Part shown: piece by piece, positions 8,094 through 18,838 of the stretch
How positions within the stretch are numbered: position 1 is the first letter of the stretch
How the letters are laid out: the number at the start of each line of letters is the position of its first letter
From: Babesia bovis T2Bo
Lineage: Eukaryota; Apicomplexa; Aconoidasida; Piroplasmida; Babesiidae
DNA: 64,000 nt
Direction of reading: 5' to 3'
Assembly: GCF_000165395.2 (NCBI RefSeq)
Contig: NC_010574.1
Coordinates: forward strand, 682,001-746,000
The notes under the pieces: generated by a model
The model's database searches: none
What the model saw: the letters and a program-made list of their open reading frames with translations, nothing else
What the model was told of the DNA's origin: nothing
Made by a program: the position numbers and the translations under genes

Positions 8094-10865
8094 TCATTCT
8101 AATAAAGCAAACACGATCTTTGGAAGGTCATCAACTTCCGTTTTGATCTGCAGTCTGAGTATACAACCTTTTCTCAGGTTAGGTTGTGCTATTGCTTGTG
8201 TGTCGCCCTGTGCGATTGTAGCTTTTGCGAGGAAGTTATATTTGTTCAGCAGTTTTCCTGCGACATTGAGTGTAGCGATTCTGTCTATATTCCCTTTAGG
8301 CTGCATCACTAGGCTATTACCAAAGAATTTGCGCATCCATTCCACTGCTTCCTGTAAGTCTTTGAATTGCAGACCAAATGTGGCGGATTCTTCTGTTTTA
8401 TCTATCCTGTTCCACGATTCGTCGAAATCGGTTTCCGGTATTGACCATTCGGAGCAGTAAATTCCTATTCCTAGGTGTAGGTCATTTGCGCTGTAACTAT
8501 CCCGATAGCTCCTGGAGCTACCAGTTCTGCACTTCACGTCGAATGTGAAATCCACTTTGACCATGCCCATTAGAAGGCCCAGATGTGGTAGTTCATCTTG
8601 GTTATGAGACGTGAGTACCACGTAAGCGCTTTTTTCTTCAGATAGGCTTAAGCTTGGTATGGGTACAGCATCTTTTATGTTCCATTTTCCTGCATTGTGG
8701 CACGTCGAGTAGTCCAATGATACGGCGACATTTTCCAGTACCTGGTCAGGCAATGTGTTTCCGATAATAAATTCCAAAACCAGTGCTTCCTGGCTGGCGT
8801 GGACAATTGCTTCTACGCTATAATCTTCCTCTTCATCGGTTAGGTGTACGTTTGATGAAGTTATCAGTGTAACGTTATCCGGCACCATTTGCAATATTTC
8901 TGGTGGTAGAACTGTCAGATTGGGTTTTACAGTTGCTTCTTGTCCGATGACATCTACATGTGACAGTACATCTGCCTCTGGTTTGTACTCTCCATATGCT
9001 TGGGTCGTCTGTGTTCCTTCATCCATATTACCAGCCACTGCCGCTTGCTGCATCATTTCGTCTATTTGGTCGTATCCATTATTATTTTCTATACATTCTT
9101 GCAGGCACCTGGAGAGGGCGTCCATGTTAAATGTTTCTGTGACGTCGTACACAACATCGGCGAGTTGTTTGAATGTATTTGAGTTTTTCACTTTGGTTTC
9201 AAATTCCTTGAAATCCACGGTGGATGCCATTGGTAGATTGTTTATCTCTACTCTTTCATCTACTAGCATGAGTGCGTAGGTGAGGTTAACCCTTTCTCTG
9301 AGTTCTTCTTCAGGGTCCTTTAATGTTGGCAACAACAATACTGAGACTGACGATTTAAGTGATGGGCATTCGTGCACTATATTATCCAATGCTTCTATCC
9401 CCGCTGCTCTAACGGTTGCATTTTCCAAGAGTAGCCTGTTATATATATACCTCACATATTCTTCTGGTGTTTGTGATTTGGGTACTGTTTCTCCCAGGAA
9501 CTTGAGTACCTTTGCATTTAAATCGGGGTATCCGCAATCTTCTATGTAATCACATAGGTTTTTAAGTCCCTGGGCTTGAGCTTCGGGTATTCGTTCCACA
9601 ATGTGCATGGTGGCGTCAATCATCTCGCTTTTGAAGCTTCTGGAGGCTTTAACCCGTAGATTGTTAGCGAAGAACTTGAGGACAATTGGGTGTTTATCTG
9701 GGAATGACACGCACAATCCTTTGAGTGCCTTGGCAACTGCTCTTTTAAAATCTCCAGAGAGTGAATTAGCCTGTTGCAGCAGCCGTTCTATAGTTTCTGC
9801 CCCTCCTGTTTGTAGCAATGTTAGCAGTGCCATTGACGATAGGTCCTTATTCTTCCGTTTTAACATTTCTTCTATTTTCCCATTCAACACGCTTATCATG
9901 AGTGGCAATGTTTGCGCTATTTGGTATACCTGTCTCATTGCCGCATACACAATGGTGTGGTCCTTTGACGACAGCATTGTTTGCAACATCGTTATTACAT
10001 CTCTCATGTCAAATACAAATCCCTTCATCCCGCCATTGCGTTTGTAGTGGTTTAGTGCCAGTGTCACAATGGCCTTGAGTGCCTCTAGCCTTACAGCATC
10101 GTTGGAGTGCTTTAATCCGGCATTTACGATTTCCACGCATTCCGATTCCATGATATGGAAATTAGCAGCTACGAATCTGATTATGAAGCATTCTGTGTGT
10201 TGTCCCATTCCACTTTTGCTGACGTTTGTCACTAGCTTCCTGAGTGACTGCTTGTCGTTAAGTCTCACTAGACACATCATCAACGTTCCGTGAAATTGCA
10301 CCATTTTGTTGGTATTATTCAGGCATGTAGAAGCCTCGCTTACCCATCGTCTTACTGCTTGTGGCATTTGTGTGAAGATGCGTATGCAACACAGTAGCGC
10401 TGACGAGCATACGTATTGGTCATTGTCTACTAATGACGACTTTATATATCTTTCTACTTGTGATGCAACATTGCTTTTGACTACTAGACACATTGCTCTG
10501 ATGGCATTGGCGCGATATATATGGTTTGATGAGTTGACATCCTTGGTCAGCGAGCTGGTTACTATGAATATTTCAGTTTCACTAGCTTTTATTGACTTGA
10601 TTAACAGATACACCAATCTCCTTAAGCGTTCGTCATTCGACTCAAATAACCTTGTGGCTCCAAAGAAGACTTCTGTACTTTCTACTTCTGTGAGTGTTTC
10701 CTTTCCTTTTGTGATAAGGTACAGTATTTTCGTGATTGCCGCTATACATTTTTTTGAGTTGATTGGCACCTTAGAGAATACTTTAGCTTCTTGCAGTACG
10801 GCGTTTTTATCATAGGCGATCGCAGGCATAGCCTGGTCGGTTTTGGCATGGGCGTCTGCTCCCAT
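8094..10865 (-). CDS. COPG: Coatomer subunit gamma (gamma-COP)
   Basis: An intronless gene of 923 residues; animal gamma-COP is about 874. The N-terminal two thirds are adaptin-type helical repeats beginning with the typical NAVLQEAKVFSKVPINSKKC and RRLVYLLIKSI, followed by SNHIYRANAIRAMCLV. An acidic hinge (about 570-640) leads to the C-terminal appendage (about 650-923), which ends with beta-sandwich and platform subdomains containing FGLQFKDLQEAVEWMRKFFG. Gamma-COP is part of the F-subcomplex of COPI, which coats Golgi-to-ER vesicles and binds dilysine cargo and ARF1. The first ATG is used, because the N-terminus matches other gamma-COPs within about 25 residues. Identification is firm. 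Confidence 0.95.
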   Translation of the reverse strand: MGADAHAKTDQAMPAIAYDKNAVLQEAKVFSKVPINSKKCIAAITKILYLITKGKETLTEVESTEVFFGATRLFESNDERLRRLVYLLIKSIKASETEIFIVTSSLTKDVNSSNHIYRANAIRAMCLVVKSNVASQVERYIKSSLVDNDQYVCSSALLCCIRIFTQMPQAVRRWVSEASTCLNNTNKMVQFHGTLMMCLVRLNDKQSLRKLVTNVSKSGMGQHTECFIIRFVAANFHIMESECVEIVNAGLKHSNDAVRLEALKAIVTLALNHYKRNGGMKGFVFDMRDVITMLQTMLSSKDHTIVYAAMRQVYQIAQTLPLMISVLNGKIEEMLKRKNKDLSSMALLTLLQTGGAETIERLLQQANSLSGDFKRAVAKALKGLCVSFPDKHPIVLKFFANNLRVKASRSFKSEMIDATMHIVERIPEAQAQGLKNLCDYIEDCGYPDLNAKVLKFLGETVPKSQTPEEYVRYIYNRLLLENATVRAAGIEALDNIVHECPSLKSSVSVLLLPTLKDPEEELRERVNLTYALMLVDERVEINNLPMASTVDFKEFETKVKNSNTFKQLADVVYDVTETFNMDALSRCLQECIENNNGYDQIDEMMQQAAVAGNMDEGTQTTQAYGEYKPEADVLSHVDVIGQEATVKPNLTVLPPEILQMVPDNVTLITSSNVHLTDEEEDYSVEAIVHASQEALVLEFIIGNTLPDQVLENVAVSLDYSTCHNAGKWNIKDAVPIPSLSLSEEKSAYVVLTSHNQDELPHLGLLMGMVKVDFTFDVKCRTGSSRSYRDSYSANDLHLGIGIYCSEWSIPETDFDESWNRIDKTEESATFGLQFKDLQEAVEWMRKFFGNSLVMQPKGNIDRIATLNVAGKLLNKYNFLAKATIAQGDTQAIAQPNLRKGCILRLQIKTEVDDLPKIVFALLE

Positions 10866-11240
10866 TTTATATATGTTTTTCTTATTCCTTCGGCAGTCTG
10901 TTTTTAACTGCCTACTCTATGTTTTATAATGCTGTTTGCGAGTTGTTCTCGCGGCATCAGCCTGTATTTGAATGGTGTGTTGCTGTGCTTGTGTCGCTTA
11001 ACTCTCACCCCCTGTAGATCGTTTGCGCCCTATTGTGGAAGTGTGTCACTTAGTTCAGCATTAGTATTGCTATTTTATACACATATAAAAGATGTTTATT
11101 TATATTATTGAAAATTCTAGTTTCTTTTTCTTTTAACCAAGTTGTGTCTGTTGTTTCCTAGCACACGGTGTTACTTTACGGAAGTGCGATGTAATTATTC
11201 CTGTTTATTATTCGTTTCTTAACCTCTTTATATATGTTTG
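10866..11240. other. Intergenic region upstream of gamma-COP
   Basis: About 375 bases that hold the 5' flank of gamma-COP and the 3' flank of CRIPT, both on the minus strand. It is T-rich on the plus strand. I found no further exon. Confidence 0.5.
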
Positions 11241-11625
11241 TCACACTACTGACATGAGGTGTTTAGATACATCTACCATTTTCTTTCCACAGATGTGGCA
11301 TCTTCCTTGTTTATAGGCACTAGGTCAATATATGCTGTATGTTTATAGATTACTTACCATACATTGCAGTATTTACCTTTAACGTGTAGGAATGCTTTGC
11401 AGTTTTTGCATTGGTTTTTATTTGGTTCCAGCCTGTGTTATATATGTTCTTATATACACAAAACGTACTTATCCTTTTGTATTCGTTTTTCTACTAGTTT
11501 ATTGACTCCTATTGCGCATCGATTTCCTGTACTTGTTATAGTAGTTCTGTTGTCAAGATACCATCACGCTTTGTGTCCGGTGTCGCGAGTTTGCACAGTT
11601 TCTTTTCGCACTTTGCACATGGCAT
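11241..11625 (-). CDS. CRIPT: CRIPT (cysteine-rich PDZ-binding protein) homologue
   Basis: Four small exons (11562-11625, 11469-11526, 11358-11432, 11241-11319) with introns of 35, 36 and 38 bases encode 91 residues; human CRIPT has 101. Zinc-binding CxxC pairs occur in the family order: CAKCEKKL near the start, then CKNCKAFLHVKGKYCNVC, then CHICGKKMVD. The AYKQGRC between the last two pairs matches the AYKKGIC of human CRIPT. The start MPCAKCEKKL and TPDTKRDG also fit. CRIPT is conserved across eukaryotes. It was named for PSD-95 binding in neurons, but in most organisms it is a minor-spliceosome or splicing-linked zinc protein, so that is the likelier role here. The gene is hidden between two long minus-strand genes. 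Confidence 0.88.
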
Positions 11626-11683
11626 TATTGTTGACAGCGATATATTTTAATGAAATGTGATTGAAATATTGTATGTGTGTTCG

Positions 11684-13928
11684 TCATGGGAATAGCGGAT
11701 GTGGGTATACTGTTTTTTGTGTTGCTTCTTTAGAGCGTTGTTGTTGTGGTTTGTGATTCTGCATCTGCATTGTAGGCTGTGACATCATATCGTTTTGCGG
11801 TACTTGGTGGGTTACATGTTTCCTTTGCATATCTTCTGGTGTCGCTCCTGGACTTCCAGGTTGTTGTTGCTTCTGCTGTGTAGGTTTGATGTTAAAGTTC
11901 CTTAAGTCCTTGTCGAACGTTGCATCAAACAGCTCCACATCTCTTTGTACGGCGTTAAAATCACGCTGTAACAGGTTCATAGCCCTGTTGAGCACATCCA
12001 ACTGTTCCTTTAGCAGTTGCCTATCATTGGCAATATGTGGTGGTTCACCAAAGGTGATTACCAATTCCTCTTGTGTCTGTTGCGTCAGGGCTGTATATAT
12101 TTTATATTGCATGTTCTTTTGTACTTTCCTGACTAAAAAGTGTCCTATTATTTTGGGTACTGAATCTCTCATATTTCTCAGTACTATAGCGAAGTATACA
12201 TTCAATCTCCTTCTTATTTCTTGTATGAACTGGGAGCTATATCTTCTTTTTTTACCTTGTGCAGCTTCCCATACTCTATTCATAGCTTTCCCGGTAGCTT
12301 CTGTTATATGCGCTGCCTTTTCCATTACATATCCTGCTTTTTGTGGTTCCAGCTTTTCCTCTGCATTGTCCATCATGTACTGTGCGTCGTTTGTGAATAT
12401 ATACATGGTTTCACATTCAACATATTTTTCCAATACATCTCTAGCATTTTGTGTTTCTTCCTGGAATATGTTTTGGGACAGGTTGAGTACCTTTTCGCAT
12501 AACAGTGGGAACCTTGCGAATACTCGTTGTGACACTTTCATTGCTAACAGATCTAGTGTCTGTTGCACTCTTTCCAGGCACTCTATGGCTGGTGGCACTA
12601 GTTTTTGTAGTTGTGGTAGTATTAGGTATTCGAAGGTATCTGGGTTTGGGAACCCCGGCAGGCTATCACCTTCGTGCATTTGTATAACTTGATCTATTTC
12701 AACATCTGTCATCTGGTCGAATACCTTTTGTGTCGTGTATGGTTCCAGCAGTTCGTTGTATATAGTCCTTATTTGCATCCCCGTGACGGCATCCTTGTCA
12801 ACGAAGTCATGCAAGCTGCTCACATACCTTCCTTTAATAATCCCCCCGAATACTTCACAGTAGTCAGTTGTCATTTGCCACAGCAGTTGCACTCGTTCCG
12901 TGGTTCCTGTTGGCGCCGACTCACCTAAAGCTTCAAGTTTGCTGACGGTACATTTAATTCTGGACGATATTTCAGCTTTGAGATCTGGCAATACAGTGCT
13001 GATATGCCTGTACAATACTTTAGTGAGCTTATCTACTAATGACGGTATTCCCCAGAGTGTTGGTTTGAGGTGCTTATACACCTTATGCTCGGAGAAGTAT
13101 TTGCGTTCCAGTTCCAGTGCCTCCTTTATAGTTACACCGTCTGCGATATCCTTTGCTGATCTATTTTTAACTCCTGTATATCCCAATCTAAGTGGTACTT
13201 CATCGTTTTGTAGCATTGCTACAGCGTTTGCTCCTCTATCCATAAGATCGATCTTGGTGATAACTCCTAGTGTTCTAACACCGAGTGGATCTGCTCTTCT
13301 AGCCAATTGCAGAGCATCGCTTGTTGACATGTCTACGTTTGCTGCTACTACTGCCAATATAATTGTACGTGGATCCTTTGCATATCTCATTATCATATCT
13401 TTTGTCAGTGCTTCTATATCATCTGTTTGGTCACTATTTTTCAATGGTACTCTTGTGACACCGGGTAGATCGATAAGCGACAGATCTGGGCAATCTGGAG
13501 AATACACCGATAGCACTATGGGATCGTCTACTATTCCTTTATTCGCTCCTGCTATTTCATTTGTCAAACTTTCTATATGCTGTCTTGCAGCTTCGAAATC
13601 ATAGTATCGTTCTCCATTTCCATCGAATATAATGTATGGTTTTATATTACCTGATTCATCTTCGTCAGTCAATTTGCACAATCTGAATTCGATAGGTCTT
13701 CTTGTGACGATGCCATCACCTCTTGGCAGGAAGTCTATACCTACTATGCTTTCTAGCACGCTGCTTTTGCCGCTACTTTGTGTTCCCGCTACACATATTC
13801 TTGGCAGATTGATATATTTGTGTAGACCGATATCTCTAAGTTCGTCCTGTGGGTGTTAACTCGTTTTGTATTGCACTTACTATTAGGTTGACCACTTGTC
13901 TAAGGCTTGCGCTGGTATCGTTTGCCAT
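11684..13928 (-). CDS. Dynamin-like GTPase (apicomplexan Drp type)
   Basis: Two exons (13881-13928 and 11684-13846) around a 34-base intron give 736 residues. The G domain is complete: P-loop GTQSSGKS at 37-44, G2 in LPRGDGIVTRRP, G3 DLPG and G4 TKID. A middle/stalk region and a GED follow (about 600-660). There is no PH domain, and the tail is Gln- and Pro-rich (KQQQPGSPGATPEDMQ). This matches the apicomplexan dynamin-related proteins: DrpA acts in apicoplast division and DrpB in microneme and rhoptry biogenesis. I cannot separate the two by eye. The short first exon supplies the LRQVVNLI helix and its start codon, and without it the GTPase would lack its P-loop. Confidence 0.92.
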
Positions 13929-14200
13929 CTTTACTGTGTTTCATTTAGCGTCGCGACACCGTTGTTACACATCTCCCGAGTTCGGTGTTTAGAGATATAG
14001 TTCTCTGGTACTTTGTTCTTTAGGGAGGTTGTGTTTTGAATGTTTCTAGTTGTATGTGTGCGCTTATTAGTGCTAGTAATTGATTAATGTGTACATGATG
14101 GGGAGGTAGAGAGTATATACCATGTTTTTAAAGCACATATCTGCTTATATAACTATGTCTTAATGTTGCGCAGTGTAGATTTTACTGAATTATTGTTATA

Positions 14201-15181
14201 ATGAAGTCTAATCGATATCGGCATTCCGTTGGCGATACTCATGGCATAGAGGGTGATAACATAGCCATAAGTCGTGTTGAACGGCACTTATCAAGTCGAA
14301 GTCGATCTAGGAGCCGCGGTACAAAGGAAGCTGCAGGCAGTCGTAGACACAGGTCGCCTGGATTCCATGGTTCTGGCCATAGAGTTGACCCAGATGCCTC
14401 TGCAGCGGCTGACTACGAAGATCCAAATACCTGTGATGCCGATGTAGTTAAAACTCCACTTCTTAATGCCAGTTCATCAACAGGTAGTATCGCAAAATCG
14501 CGACCTGGACTACCCTATATATACCAGCAAGCTGAGTTCATTCGCATTTGTACGGATTTAGTACGCAAGTGTGATTTTGAATCTGGTCTCCGAGATTTCT
14601 TTGGAAAACTAGATTCCGGGAGTAGTGTTGACTTATCGCAATATGCTGACAACCAGGTACGGAAAAAGCTTAGACATTTGGGTCGAGCTCTTTACCTCAA
14701 TCGTGAGGGCAATATGTTAACTAAACCTGCGGAGTGTAGTATATCATTCATTGACGCTTTTGATGAGAAATTGAGCTACATTCGTCATAAGGCAGAACTC
14801 CAGGGTACCTACGTTCGTGCAGTAAGTGCTCCTGAAACACCAACGGATAATGACACACCCAGTGTTGATATAGATTCTGGGTCACTCTTAAGTTTGCGTG
14901 AGATGCATGAGCAAGGTTTTTTCGTTGGTTACGAGGACATGCAGAAGGAGTTTATATCTCGTCATGCTTCTCGCGACGTTTGGGGCAAGCCTGCAAGTGA
15001 GCAGGTTGCCTTATCCAGGGAGTCTGATAAAGAATCATCCCAGCCTTGGCGTGTGTTTGACCGCAAGGAGCTTGAGTTAGCTTCGGGAATTGACCGAGCT
15101 AAATACGAGCGTCTTCTAGAATCAGGTAATGAAATGTCAACTTCATTTGCCCCTGGGAAGTTACACACTTCATTTATTTAA
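14201..15181 (+). CDS. RS-containing protein, possible GPALPP1/DUF3752-like C-terminus
   Basis: A single exon of 326 residues. The first 80 residues are disordered and contain an Arg-Ser run (SSRSRSRSRG) typical of splicing-linked proteins. The middle (about 105-210) is helical (FIRICTDLVRKCDFESGL). The last 45 residues, WRVFDRKELELASGIDRAKY then ERLLESGNEMSTSFAPGK, resemble the FDR...L...F..GK end that I recall from the GPALPP1 group. That resemblance is weak and from memory. A nuclear role in RNA processing is plausible. The gene starts 270 bases from the divergent dynamin gene. Confidence 0.55.
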   Translation: MKSNRYRHSVGDTHGIEGDNIAISRVERHLSSRSRSRSRGTKEAAGSRRHRSPGFHGSGHRVDPDASAAADYEDPNTCDADVVKTPLLNASSSTGSIAKSRPGLPYIYQQAEFIRICTDLVRKCDFESGLRDFFGKLDSGSSVDLSQYADNQVRKKLRHLGRALYLNREGNMLTKPAECSISFIDAFDEKLSYIRHKAELQGTYVRAVSAPETPTDNDTPSVDIDSGSLLSLREMHEQGFFVGYEDMQKEFISRHASRDVWGKPASEQVALSRESDKESSQPWRVFDRKELELASGIDRAKYERLLESGNEMSTSFAPGKLHTSFI

Positions 15182-15280
15182 TGAATTCCTATGCACATCT
15201 TTTATAATATAGAGCCTTTCACTTAACGCAGTTTACGTTAATGCTATCCATTAGATATTCGATATAAATAACACATCGCA

Positions 15281-16357
15281 ATGTCTGGGAAGTCCTTAGA
15301 GGACTTCTTTGTTCTAGGTATTGAGGGTAGTGCCAACAAGTTAGGCATTGCTGTTGTTCGTGGTGATGGAGTACTACTATCCAATGTCCGGAAGACGTAT
15401 TCAGCTCCTGATGGTGAGGGCTTTCTTCCTAGACATGTAGCTCGTCACCATCGTGAGAACCTATCTGCCGTGCTTCGGGAGGCACTGTCTACGGCTGGTA
15501 TAAAACTATCGCAGATATCATTGATATGTTATACTCGTGGACCTGGGATGGGTTCAGGTCTTCATGTTGGTTCCATTGCTGCTAAGACTGTCCACTTTCT
15601 GACTGGTGCTCCAATAGTCCCTGTGAATCATTGTGTTGGCCATGTGGAGATGGGTCGTCATCTAAGTGGCTATCGTTTACCGGTGGTGTTGTACGTTTCC
15701 GGTGGTAACACCCAGGTGATATCATATGACCATGTTCGTTGTGTTTACGGTGTTCTCGGTGAGACTTTGGACGTTGCTGCTGGTAATGTACTAGACCGTT
15801 TAGCTCGTCTTTTAGGGCTGCCTAACAAGCCTGCGCCAGGGTATTCCATAGAGGTTGCAGCTCGTTCCGGCGAGCGATTGATTTCTTTACCGTTTGCAGT
15901 AAAGGGCATGGACTGCTCACTCAGTGGGTTGCTTACATACTGTGAACAACTGATAGAGCGTGAGCGCAATTTACTATCGTCTGGTGAGATTACGGAATCT
16001 GATTTTTCTAGGTTTACCTGTGACCTATGCTTCAGTGTTCAGGAACACATGTTTGCGATGTTAATTGAGATGACTGAGCGTGCAATGTCCTTTGTGGGTG
16101 CTAATGAGCTATTGGTTGTTGGCGGTGTTGGTTGCAATTTACGTTTACAGTCGATGGCTAGTGCCATGGCTGAATCTCGTGGTGCTCGTCTTTATCCCAT
16201 GGACGAGCGTTACTGCATTGACAACGGGGCCATGATAGCCTTTGCTGGGTTAATGGACTACCTCCATGGTAAAGGCTCAGAGGCGGCTGTACCCGCTGAC
16301 AAAGTCAGCATTTGCCAGCGTTATCGCACTGACCAGTGCGTAGTCACATGGATATGA
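15281..16357 (+). CDS. KAE1: tRNA N6-threonylcarbamoyladenosine synthase Kae1/OSGEP
   Basis: A single exon of 358 residues, the normal length for cytosolic Kae1 (about 335-390). The ASKHA-fold start is present (VLGIEGSANKLGIAVV). The metal-binding HxxxH is at H117 and H121 in NHCVGHVEMGRH, and the ATP-binding VSGGNTQV and later VVGGVGCN motifs are in place. Kae1 is the catalytic subunit of KEOPS and transfers the threonylcarbamoyl group to A37 of ANN-decoding tRNAs. No organellar leader precedes the domain, so this should be the cytosolic copy and not the organellar Qri7 type. The gene converges with Rpn9; the stops are only 14 bases apart. Confidence 0.95.
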   Translation: MSGKSLEDFFVLGIEGSANKLGIAVVRGDGVLLSNVRKTYSAPDGEGFLPRHVARHHRENLSAVLREALSTAGIKLSQISLICYTRGPGMGSGLHVGSIAAKTVHFLTGAPIVPVNHCVGHVEMGRHLSGYRLPVVLYVSGGNTQVISYDHVRCVYGVLGETLDVAAGNVLDRLARLLGLPNKPAPGYSIEVAARSGERLISLPFAVKGMDCSLSGLLTYCEQLIERERNLLSSGEITESDFSRFTCDLCFSVQEHMFAMLIEMTERAMSFVGANELLVVGGVGCNLRLQSMASAMAESRGARLYPMDERYCIDNGAMIAFAGLMDYLHGKGSEAAVPADKVSICQRYRTDQCVVTWI

Positions 16358-16371
16358 AATATTAGCATTAG

Positions 16372-17684
16372 CTAAGCTTCTGTGTTCGTCATTGTTTCTA
16401 GGTTAATGACTATGTTATTAGTCGCTTCAATCCAATCTTGTAGTTTCGCAGTCAGGTTTTGCAATCTGTATTGTTTGGAACCAATATAAACTAACTTACT
16501 TTGTCATATCCAGTATCCTGGGCTGTAGCCAGGTGATGTTTACTGTTTGCTGTAGCTGGTCGATATGGCCTTTGATTAACTTGAGTGCCAGTGCTCTGAG
16601 TACTAGGGGTTCTACTTGGTACAAGGGAATTGCACAGTGTTGAGCAATATCCTGGAAATGCAGTGTCCTCTGCTTACTGGGTTTACTGAAAGCGAGGTTA
16701 AGTAGTGATATCAGGGTCAATTTATGCCTTAGTTGTGGCTCTTTACCGGCAAGTTCCTGTGTTGGTTATTGCTGTTGTATATACACCCACTGTATGCAAT
16801 ATTTGTCCGCGATATCGTTCCATGGCGTCGTCAAACTGGTTTAATTGCCCTTCGTTGAATATTTGCAACAGATCGTATAACCATTGATGTTCACCTTCCT
16901 TGAGGTATGCTTCTATAATCGGTTGGTGTATAAGTTCACCAAATCCGAAGCTATCTTCTGCTATTACAGCACAGATTGTAATTTCCATGGCGATGTTTTT
17001 CCTTTCACTTTCTGGTATATCGTTCAGACTAGTGTACGCTAGGTACATGATCCACTCCTGGTAGCACAGCGAGAAGTTTTTAGTTGCCTGTAGGTCTTGT
17101 GGCAAACAGCATATCTACATACCTTGTGCAGTTGTGCTGCAGCTTTATGGTAGGCTGCGTGCACTGATATGTCTATATTCAAGTGTGCTTCTACTTTCTC
17201 CTTGATATCATTGAGTAATTGGTCACAGTCCTTGATTTGATTTGACTTAACCATGTGATGTGCCTGTGGTATTTACAAAGCCTGCAATGTAACATACCTT
17301 TGCGATTTGGTGCATTATATGCGCTTCTAGTTCATTTTCTAGGAATGAGTCGTACTTACAAAGGTGTTCTAATGCCACCTTTGAGTCTGTATAGCGTTAT
17401 TTAGTATTAGGTCGCGACCTACCTAGATTTTCTGAACATGTTGCCAGTATTTGTGCGAACCTCAGTTTGTTGAGTGAGTCCTTAATGGGATGCACAATGA
17501 CTTCAAACACCCTGATTTTGTCATCACAGGCTATGTTTGGTGAGTTCACAAGTTCGATCAAAGCGTTTGTTAATTCATGGTAGTACTTAACTTCCAGGTA
17601 ATGCTTTATTCCATCGACCAGGGTTGTAAACTCGGGATGGTTCGACGCCACTGCCGATAACGTAGCTTCAGCGTCTCCTTTCAT
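16372..17684 (-). CDS. RPN9: 26S proteasome lid subunit Rpn9 (PSMD13)
   Basis: Six exons (17423-17684, 17298-17386, 17123-17263, 16791-17087, 16500-16756, 16372-16465) with introns of 34-36 bases give 379 residues; human PSMD13 has 376. Helical repeats fill the first 270 residues. A PCI domain follows, with LTLISLLNLAFSKPSKQRTL and then IAQHCAIPLYQVEPLVLRAL and LKLIKGHIDQLQQTVNITWL, matching the winged-helix end of Rpn9 (VKGSIDEV...WVQPRVLD). The last exon supplies the C-terminal helix that bundles with the other lid subunits. Rpn9 is a structural subunit of the proteasome lid. All six exon phases agree, so the model is solid. Confidence 0.92.
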
Positions 17685-18838
17685 TTTTGGAGCGCGCTAA
17701 TATGATATAAATTGCTATGGTTATACATGAGCTACTGCAAAAATGTGTGGGCGCGCGTTGCAACAGTATGTCCCGGGAATGTTATACATGGCAATATATA
17801 GCGATAGAATTAGTGGATATAATGTGTTATGATATTGAATGGTACCTTATTCTGTGAAATCGCGACTCTATCAATCTAGAGTTAAATCAGACACGTTGCA
17901 ATAGACAAGATATCGATCTAGTACAAAATACGCATACAGTGACCTAAACGGATATAGCGTCCCTTAGATCTAGTATTAAATCAATATTTTAGTAATCCGA
18001 CCCGATAGAATCCTTACAGTAGATATGTTAGTACAGGAAATATTTTCGCCAATGGGTGTCATATGGTTGCACATTACAATTTTATGGAGCTAATATACAT
18101 ACAGCCAATCGTTATTATCAATGTGTTGCTACAAAGCAACAATTCAATGTGTCTTGTTAGGGGAAATAATCATGACACATCTGCCCTATTTTTATTTTCC
18201 CCGTGATAGAAGAACAAATTCATTGATATTATATATCAATTGAAAATTTACGAGGTATAGGATCTGTAAAACGCTTTTAATTACATGTATATACCATAAT
18301 GTGCCTCCTGGCACACCAGTGTACCTAGTCAATATTTTCAAAAATCCTAGATAATACACATCAAAATACAATATCTAGCGTTTTTCATTTATTTTGTTAA
18401 TGTACTATCGTTTGCTTTTTGGGTTTGTTCTGTTTTTTATTTTGTACCCCATATATACGTCTCTCATGGTGGTTTCACCTGTACTCGAACTTCAATCTTA
18501 TTATTAGGCTCTTTGGGCCGAAATACAAACATTATAGCGAACGTTTGCTGTAGATAGGGTTTTGTATAGCCCTATCATATCAGGTTTTCAATTAGGTGGA
18601 ATCCTTTGTAGGCGGCGTCTCGCAAGGTACTTGAACTTTTATTCACGTCTGGTATCCGTTTACGGTACAGGCGTAATTTTTTATATATCTATTGATTTCT
18701 ATTCACCGTTATGCGATTATAAACTGTCACTTAATAGTTCGTTGGCTATTTTTAGCCGCGCTTTTCGGCACATTCGGTACGTGTTTATGTAATGTAAATA
18801 GTAAGCATGATGTAGCCGCTTAAGCTCAGTGTGTGACG
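17685..18838. other. Intergenic region with a possible small exon
   Basis: About 1.15 kb of AT-rich sequence between the starts of Rpn9 (-) and the unknown gene at 18839 (+). On the minus strand near 18470-18560 a short open stretch reads FRPKEPNNKIEVRVQVKPP, preceded by an acceptor-like CTACAG. It looks protein-like, but I could not build a gene around it. An imperfect hairpin (18160-18169 with 18192-18202) is also present. Nothing else stands out. Confidence 0.4.

Noticed and set aside
8920..10815. Several plus-strand open frames of 70-170 codons
   Set aside because: All lie opposite gamma-COP, which is a full-length, clear homologue.
18160..18202. Inverted repeat GGGGAAATAA / TTATTTTCCCC
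   Set aside because: Imperfect stem with a bulge in AT-rich sequence and no T-run or conserved context; likely chance.
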